Source: Verticillium longisporum
Taxonomy: Eukaryota; Ascomycota; Sordariomycetes; Glomerellales; Plectosphaerellaceae
Reading direction: 5' to 3'
Length of the DNA stretch: 64,000 bases
Assembly (NCBI GenBank): GCA_019188255.1
Contig: JAETXT010000003.1
Span: 3,906,001-3,970,000, forward strand
The translations under genes were made by a program, and so were the position numbers. The stretch's first letter is position 1, and every line of letters starts with the position of its first letter. The notes below the pieces were generated by a model, which saw only the letters and a program-made list of their open reading frames with translations, searched no databases and was not told the origin of the DNA. Shown here in pieces: positions 59,014 through 64,000 of the stretch.

Positions 59014-59551
59014 CGGACGCTGTCATGAGGTGGAGGAGAAATGATTGTTGAAGGCTTTTGATCTCATGATGCATGAGCGTAACAGAGAGGACGGATGGGT
59101 AGGCCATAGACCATGCCTAGGGAGTCTGACGACAACCAAAATTCATTCATCTGGAAGGCAGTCGCGAGAAACCAAAAGGTTATAAGCGGCTGTCGTTCGC
59201 TTCAAGCCAAATCCGAACCAACTCTTGATTTCCCGTGCGTCGCTTGTGTACTTGCTCTTCGGCTTGATTGCGCCCATCATCTATGAAAAGGGTAACGCGA
59301 GATCAGAATTGTTGCCAGACGGCGGCATGTACTTGATCGTCTGAGTACAGGCTCGCATACAGTCAATCATGAGACTATGGCTGGGATGGGTGCCCGCACG
59401 TGACTTCAATGTAGCAAATCGGGATGTTACATCACGTGATTGGATGTCGTCCGGATCTTTCCCGCTCTTCGGCAAAGTCGATCTAGCAGCCAACCTCACG
59501 ACAGAAGCCATTCCCTACGCAACCCTCGCAATCTCCCAACAATCCTTCAAG
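59014..59551. promoter_or_regulatory. ATP7 upstream region with two E-boxes
   Basis: No gene seen. CACGTG occurs at 59397-59402 and again within the perfect palindrome ATCACGTGAT at 59431-59440, the latter overlapping a reversed CCAAT (ATTGG). They lie about 110-155 bp before the ATP7 ATG. Confidence 0.55.
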
Positions 59552-60325
59552 ATGGCCGCAGTAAGTCGCTTTTGTTCCCGAATTCGTCAATTGATGCGAG
59601 GATCGACGATTCTGTCATGTGGATATTGATTGGCCTCGCGGACGCGCCTCGATGAATGCTGAGCTAATTTCTCCTCCTACCCGAACAGCGAAGCGCAGCG
59701 CTCAAGCTCGACTGGGCTAAGGTCACCAGCTCCCTCAACCTTCGGGGCCAGACCGTCGCCTCCCTCCAGGCCTTCAAGAAGCGCAACGAGGACGCCCGCC
59801 GCAAGGTCCAGCAACTTTCCGAGCTCCCCACCGCCGTCGACTTTGCGCACTACCGCTCTGTCCTCAAGAACCAGGCCGTTGTCGACGAGATCGAGAAGCG
59901 TTTCACTGCCCACAAGCCCGCCGCCTATGATGTCTCTCGCCAGCTCAAGGCCATCGAGGCCTTCGAAGTCGAGGCCGTCAAGAACGCCGAGGCCACCAAG
60001 GAGAAGGTCGGCCTCGAGCTGAAGGATCTCGAGAAGACCCTGTCCAACATTGAGACCGCCAGGCCGTTCGAGGACATCACTGTTGTATGTTTTCACCAGG
60101 CGCCAGCATCTCCGAAGCCAAAGAAGGGGTTACTGATGAAACGTGCGCGCAGGACGACTTCAACAAGGCCGTGCCCGAGGTCGGGAAGAAGACTGCCGAG
60201 CTCGTTGCCAAGGGCCGCTGGTCCGTGCCGGGATACAAGGTACGTCTCGAATCAACATTGCCACTGTTTCTCGACATTGTTAACGCCCCCTTTAGGAGAA
60301 GTTCGGCGATCTCTCTGTGCTGTAA
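59552..60325 (+). CDS. ATP7: ATP synthase subunit d, mitochondrial
   Basis: Exons 59552-59560, 59689-60084, 60153-60239 and 60296-60325 encode 173 aa. Subunit d belongs to the peripheral stalk of F1Fo-ATP synthase. The sequence reads [63 protein letters not shown] and, after long helices, [20 protein letters not shown], ending KFGDLSVL. The length equals that of fungal homologues and no frame problem is present. The first coding exon is only 9 nt; introns are 128, 68 and 56 bp with GTAAGT, GTATGT and GTACGT donors. Confidence 0.95.
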
Positions 60326-60881
60326 ACGATGCGACTGTTACTCGATTCCCTTTGTGTACTGTAGCATGGTAAATAAGAGAGCGGATGTCCTAAGAAGGGG
60401 AATCAATCATAATTGCGCCGTCCTCACAATTGCGTGCTCCCGCACAATATTCGTTGTCACTGTGATGCTTGTTACGAAATGTCGAATGACAAAAAGAAAC
60501 CCGGAAGGTCCGGTTCTACTATGATCGCTCGATTGACAATCTGCAGGAAGCCAAAAACCACCAACGGATAGCCTGTTACTCAGTTATACATCATTAAACA
60601 GGGGGCGGATGAGATTCGCGGGAATGGCTATTGCGCCCGCGAGAAAGGGCATCGCAAGATCTCGGGCTACCGCCTAGGTCCCGGATATCCGGCTAAATGG
60701 CAGACTGCCGTTGGTGCGAAATTCTTAGCCGCAAAATCAACTAAAGAGCTCAAGTGAGCCGTTGTTGACATCGGCGTTTATTAACGTCCATGATAGCCTG
60801 GCAAGTTTCGAGGACCTCTTATACAGCATTTACACTCCCATCATTTTGATCGCCTGTGCACAAGCACCACACATCCTCAGC
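60326..60881. promoter_or_regulatory. ATP7 3' flank and hydrolase promoter
   Basis: No gene seen. A perfect 12-bp palindrome CCGGATATCCGG at 60681-60692 contains the inverted pair CGG-N4-CCG, a layout bound by some Zn2Cys6 regulators, about 190 bp before the hydrolase ATG. Confidence 0.5.
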
Positions 60882-61886
60882 ATGGATCACTTCTCTAGCC
60901 TCGTGCTCTCGTCTCCACCGCCACTAGATGCAGCATGGCTTCAATACGAAGACGATGCGAACCTGAAGGCGCCCAAGAAGGTCTACGCGTCGCCAGTCGA
61001 GCGTCAGCCCGTTTACGCAGAAGAATGTCGCCAACTCCACGCAAAGCTAATGGTTCAGGGTGCTCCATTCCACCGCCTCTCTGAACACATCACGACGACG
61101 CAAATCACCACACCTTCCACACTAGACAACTATGAGATCCCTATCCTTCAATTCAAGCACACCCGAGTGGCTGATCCCAAGGTGGTCGTCATATATTACC
61201 ACGGTGGCGGCCTTTACGTCGGCGAGGCGGACAGCGAAGAGCTCTCGTGCCGACGCATCGTCAAAGACGTCGAGAACAGCACCGTTTACTCTGTCGGTTA
61301 CAGACTGATGCCAAAGCACCCGGCGTCTACATGCATCTCAGACGGTGTGGACGCCATCCGCGCCATCATCAAGCTCGCGCCATCTGACGTGAAGCTCGTG
61401 GTCGTCGGATCCTCTAGCGGCGGCGTGCTAGCTGCAAGCGTGCAGCAGTTGGTGCTAGAGAGACCACTCACTGGCACCGTACTCCGATGCCCTGTAACGA
61501 GCGACGGCGGCAGCAATATCGAGCACGTCCCGGAAAGGTTGCGTCCGGCCTACACGAGCGCCACCGAGTGCTTTGCGAATGTACTGCTCGGTGTGTTTAG
61601 GCGCGAGGAGGTTCGAGATGGCCTGGAGCGGATGCCGCTGGAGGCTAGCATACATGAGCTCCGCGGGCTCGGCAGGACATGGGTGCAGGTCTGCACGAAC
61701 GACACGCTCTATTCCGATGGCGTCTGCTATGCCGTAGCTCTGAAGGAGGCGGGAGTTGAGGTGAAAGTGGACGTCGTGGAAGGATGGCCTCATACATTCT
61801 GGCTCAAGGCGCCGGCTCTACCACGGGCGGTCGAAGCTGAGGAAGCAATGGTCAAGGGGCTGAAGTGGGTTTTACAGAGAGGCTGA
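60882..61886 (+). CDS. Alpha/beta hydrolase-3 fold esterase-like protein
   Basis: A single exon encodes 334 aa (an upstream in-frame ATG at 60762 would add 40). It belongs to the hormone-sensitive-lipase-like alpha/beta hydrolases. The oxyanion-hole motif is YYHGGGLYVG, the nucleophile elbow GSSSGG, the acid lies in NDTLYSDG and the histidine in EGWPHTFWL, giving a complete Ser-Asp-His triad; CRRIVKDVENSTVYSVGYRL and HPASTCISDG follow the family pattern (usually YRLAPEHPFP). There is no signal peptide with the chosen start, so it is probably cytosolic. Fungal members act as esterases or in secondary metabolism, but no biosynthetic neighbours are seen. The lack of introns differs from its neighbours. 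Confidence 0.88.
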   Translation: MDHFSSLVLSSPPPLDAAWLQYEDDANLKAPKKVYASPVERQPVYAEECRQLHAKLMVQGAPFHRLSEHITTTQITTPSTLDNYEIPILQFKHTRVADPKVVVIYYHGGGLYVGEADSEELSCRRIVKDVENSTVYSVGYRLMPKHPASTCISDGVDAIRAIIKLAPSDVKLVVVGSSSGGVLAASVQQLVLERPLTGTVLRCPVTSDGGSNIEHVPERLRPAYTSATECFANVLLGVFRREEVRDGLERMPLEASIHELRGLGRTWVQVCTNDTLYSDGVCYAVALKEAGVEVKVDVVEGWPHTFWLKAPALPRAVEAEEAMVKGLKWVLQRG

Positions 61887-62335
61887 CCATGTACTAGGAA
61901 ACTAGGAGCACTATTTGAATATGGAGAGATATGGATGGCGGCCCATCCTCAAATAAAATGTGTTTCAGTGCCCAAAATGAAACCCCTACTACCTTGCAGT
62001 CATTTCTGCTCCCTTACTGGATATGTACTCCTCTAGTTTGTATATCACCGTGATTGCAGGACTGTGGCGATGTTTAGAGAGCGAGAGGTCAAATTATCAT
62101 CCAGGCATCACCACTCAATCTTATCGATCTCAAAAACCATTGTTCTCGATGCCTAATTGAGCCCGCATAAAAATCTTGAGCCGTCAACTAGACTTGGTAC
62201 AGACGTCGGGACCAGATGCGTGAACATTGCACTGTCGCAGACGTCGCTGATACAGTGATTGGGCTACATATGCCATACTCCGGAACTCGGTTTCCATCGA
62301 CCGGCTCCTGACTCAGTCAGGGATTTGTTCCAAAC
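61887..62335. other. Spacer between hydrolase and tRNA-Pro
   Basis: 3' flank of the hydrolase and 5' flank of the tRNA; AT-richer; no gene seen. Confidence 0.4.
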
Positions 62336-62427
62336 GCGCCGTTGGTCTAGTGGTATGATTCTCGCTTAGGGTCACACCCTGAAGCATAGCTTGCGAGAGG
62401 TCCCGGGTTCAATCCCCGGATGGCGCC
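62336..62427 (+). tRNA. tRNA-Pro (AGG) with 20-nt intron
   Basis: The acceptor stem pairs GCGCCGT with ATGGCGC (one G-T pair). The A box reads TGGTCTAGTGG; the T arm is CCGGG-TTCAATC-CCCGG with B box GGTTCAATCCC. The anticodon stem CTCGC/GCGAG closes a loop TT-AGG-G, giving anticodon AGG (Pro). An intron at 62372-62391 sits one base 3' of the anticodon, the canonical position, and its ACCCT pairs with the anticodon region as needed for splicing endonuclease. A T-run just downstream (TTCTTTTTTG) would terminate RNA polymerase III. Confidence 0.93.
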
Positions 62428-63638
62428 CATTCTTTTTTGTCCATTTTCCTTCGATTGAGAGAATATCCCATTCTACAGAGCGTGTTGTTATTCACATTGG
62501 CTGGAGTATATTAGCGCAAGAAACCCAGGCATATTATATAGGTTCTGTCTGACGTTCGTCTCTGGACCCAGTTAGTGAGTGGGTGGATTTCGTATTCGAC
62601 GTCTTGGCTTTAGACGAGAAACCCACGAAGCGTCTATGACTGGAGCAAACAAGCCGAAGAGACTCCCTGTCCATGAACATACATACCCTGCCTTCTGAGG
62701 CCAGAAATCTTGCCCCCAAGGCTGGGCCGCATCTTTGAATCCTCACCTGATTGATACTCAACGCGGCGTGAATCTCATCCGCAGCCTTGTCGGGCGGCTG
62801 CATACTTCAAGCAATTATTTCCCTGTCATGCCGTGCCACTCTATCTCGTACCAGAACCACGGGTCGGGTCGACGGCGATGCAATCGTGTGTTGGTCGTAC
62901 ACATCGGCCATGCCCACGGCGAATCGGCAACCTGTCATCACCCGTGTCCGTGTAACCAGATCGTTCGTTTACAACATCAAGTCAAGAGGATCATTTTGAA
63001 AGGCGCGAGATGACCGTGTAAGTGAATGTGTGTGTATACCTGCTGGGCGATATTTATTTATACTGAGCCCCGAAGCCCAGCATCGGGGGTCATGGGCAGG
63101 AGGAACGAATCCTTCGCACGCCCTGTGTGATACATGAACAATAGGCGTCTTTTCTCCCTTCAGGCAATTTGTGCCTTGGTCGCGACCCTGTTAACGACCA
63201 GTGGTATATGTTGCAGTTTCCAAGAAAAAAAATCCCATATCCCGAATCCTGAACCCCAAGTTTCCCCATTTGCCTAAGTTGTACGATCCAGACTCTCCGA
63301 AAGAGTATAAGGATGGAAGAAAAGCACACGAGAAAGAAAATCGTCAGTAAGAAAGAAAAACAAAACCGGAAAACACACTGATGTGGCCATACTGTTTCGT
63401 CCCAGGAGGCGTCTGATAGCCCAAGTCGCTCTAAGAAGCAACACCCAGAACGCCCCAATCATGATTCCAGTATCCAGACCATAGAAAGACGATAGGAAAC
63501 CCCTAAAAAAACAAAGAAGAAAATAGAAAACCAATTCTTACCCCTACGGGAAGAGTTTCAAATAGATATTGACATTCCATGTCCAATCCGTCATGACGTG
63601 GTCGTCATCTCTCCATGTGGATAGGGCGGCGACCCGCA
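62428..63638. other. 1.2-kb intergenic region
   Basis: No supported gene. The pol III T-run follows the tRNA; the remainder is AT-richer with A-rich tracts near 63220-63370 and 63495-63535. Confidence 0.4.
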
Positions 63639-63887
63639 CTAAGGCAAGACCTTGCCCGTGAGTCTGCTCTCAGGCCACCCGCAGCGAGAGCGGTTGATCA
63701 TGTGTTCCCAGGGAACAGACTCTTCAGTGCGGCGATTGGAGCACCCAGTGCAGTCGCCGGCGGAGTAGTCGATATACACGACGCGGACCTCACAGCGGCG
63801 GCCGGTACGGCTGTAGTCGGGACACCACGATGCGGCGCCGATAAGGTAGTGGCGACAGCCGAATTCGCGGCGGTACCATTCACACAT
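63639..63887 (-). CDS. Small cysteine-rich protein
   Basis: An 82-aa open frame on a single exon. It has seven Cys, four of them in two close groups (a WCPDYSRTGRRC stretch and GDCTGC), plus an early CEWYRREFGCRH. Spacing of Cys and His looks like a small zinc-binding fold rather than a secreted effector, since no signal peptide is present. Conserved fungal hypothetical proteins begin in a similar way, but I cannot name a family. The ATG at 63887 is the only good start, and a 3' intron cannot be excluded. Evidence is the regular Cys pattern and codon quality only. Confidence 0.55.
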   Translation of the reverse strand: MCEWYRREFGCRHYLIGAASWCPDYSRTGRRCEVRVVYIDYSAGDCTGCSNRRTEESVPWEHMINRSRCGWPESRLTGKVLP

Positions 63888-64000
63888 GCTGAATTGTTTC
63901 GAAAAGGCGTGGGAGCGGGAATGTGGTGGTGGTGGCTTTGCTTGGTGGGCGACAAATGCTCTGTGCAGGTGACGCTTGATGTGTTGTGTGGAGATCTGAC

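Noticed and set aside
1..64000. CRISPR arrays, insertion sequences, bacterial-style operons
   Set aside because: The sequence is eukaryotic with spliceosomal introns; no regularly spaced repeats, transposase motifs or terminal repeats were seen.

Overview
The window is nuclear DNA of a filamentous ascomycete, most likely a Sordariomycete of the Hypocreales type. Genes are broken by short introns (about 50-200 bp) with fungal donor, branch-point (CTNAC/CTAAC) and acceptor signals. They are spaced by roughly 0.3-4 kb on both strands, and many proteins are recognisable fungal orthologues. There are no operons, CRISPR arrays or clear transposons. Taxonomy rests on protein recognition only; no search was run.

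Layout. 0.4-2.4 kb: mitochondrial D-lactate dehydrogenase (+). 3.3-8.0 kb: RNA-dependent RNA polymerase of the RNA-silencing class (+), with two frame breaks. 8.3-11.2 kb: small 2OG-Fe(II) dioxygenase (-) with two introns near 0.9 kb. 11.2-14.5 kb: gene-poor. 14.6-15.1 kb: AIM11-like mitochondrial membrane protein (+). 17.0-19.7 kb: large unrecognised low-complexity protein (+). 20.9-25.0 kb: pantothenate kinase and a RAX1-like RGS/membrane protein, tandem on (-). 25-29 kb: gene-poor. 29-29.8 kb: broken APH-type phosphotransferase (-). 30.5-32.4 kb: divergent DUF1348 protein (-) and peroxiredoxin (+). 33.0-37.9 kb: eL24 (-), TAD1 tRNA adenosine deaminase (+), NAC beta (-), CBP4 (-). 38-41 kb: gene-poor. 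41.1-44.1 kb: Sel1-repeat chitin-synthase-activator-like protein (+). 45.2-47.1 kb: divergent mitochondrial pyruvate carrier (-) and complex I NDUFA2/B8 subunit (+). 47.5-52.7 kb: very long RRM-like low-complexity protein (-). 54.1-54.6 kb: FMP46-like protein (-). 55.6-61.9 kb: five (+) genes: small charged protein, eL14, NAC alpha, ATP synthase subunit d, alpha/beta hydrolase. 62.3 kb: tRNA-Pro(AGG) with intron. 63.6-63.9 kb: small Cys-rich protein (-).

Functional themes. Many genes serve mitochondria (D-LDH, AIM11, CBP4, MPC, NDUFA2, FMP46, ATP7, probably the peroxiredoxin) or translation (eL24, eL14, both NAC subunits, TAD1, tRNA-Pro). NAC alpha and beta, obligate heterodimer partners, lie about 22 kb apart. 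The RdRP adds an RNA-silencing function and the Sel1 protein a cell-wall function.

Data quality. Eight one-base frame breaks (seven missing bases, one extra) occur, mostly in or beside short C/T runs, including in eL14, NAC alpha and pantothenate kinase, which cells cannot normally lose. This points to uncorrected indel errors in the assembly rather than widespread gene death. The APH gene, which also has an in-frame stop, is the best true pseudogene candidate. The most interesting biological signals are a predicted 1-nt microexon (or recursive splice site) in the NAC beta gene, a GC-AG intron in D-LDH, the dioxygenase whose last iron ligand lies on a 69-nt exon beyond a 952-bp intron, and an in-frame TAG followed by 107 sense codons in the RRM-like gene.
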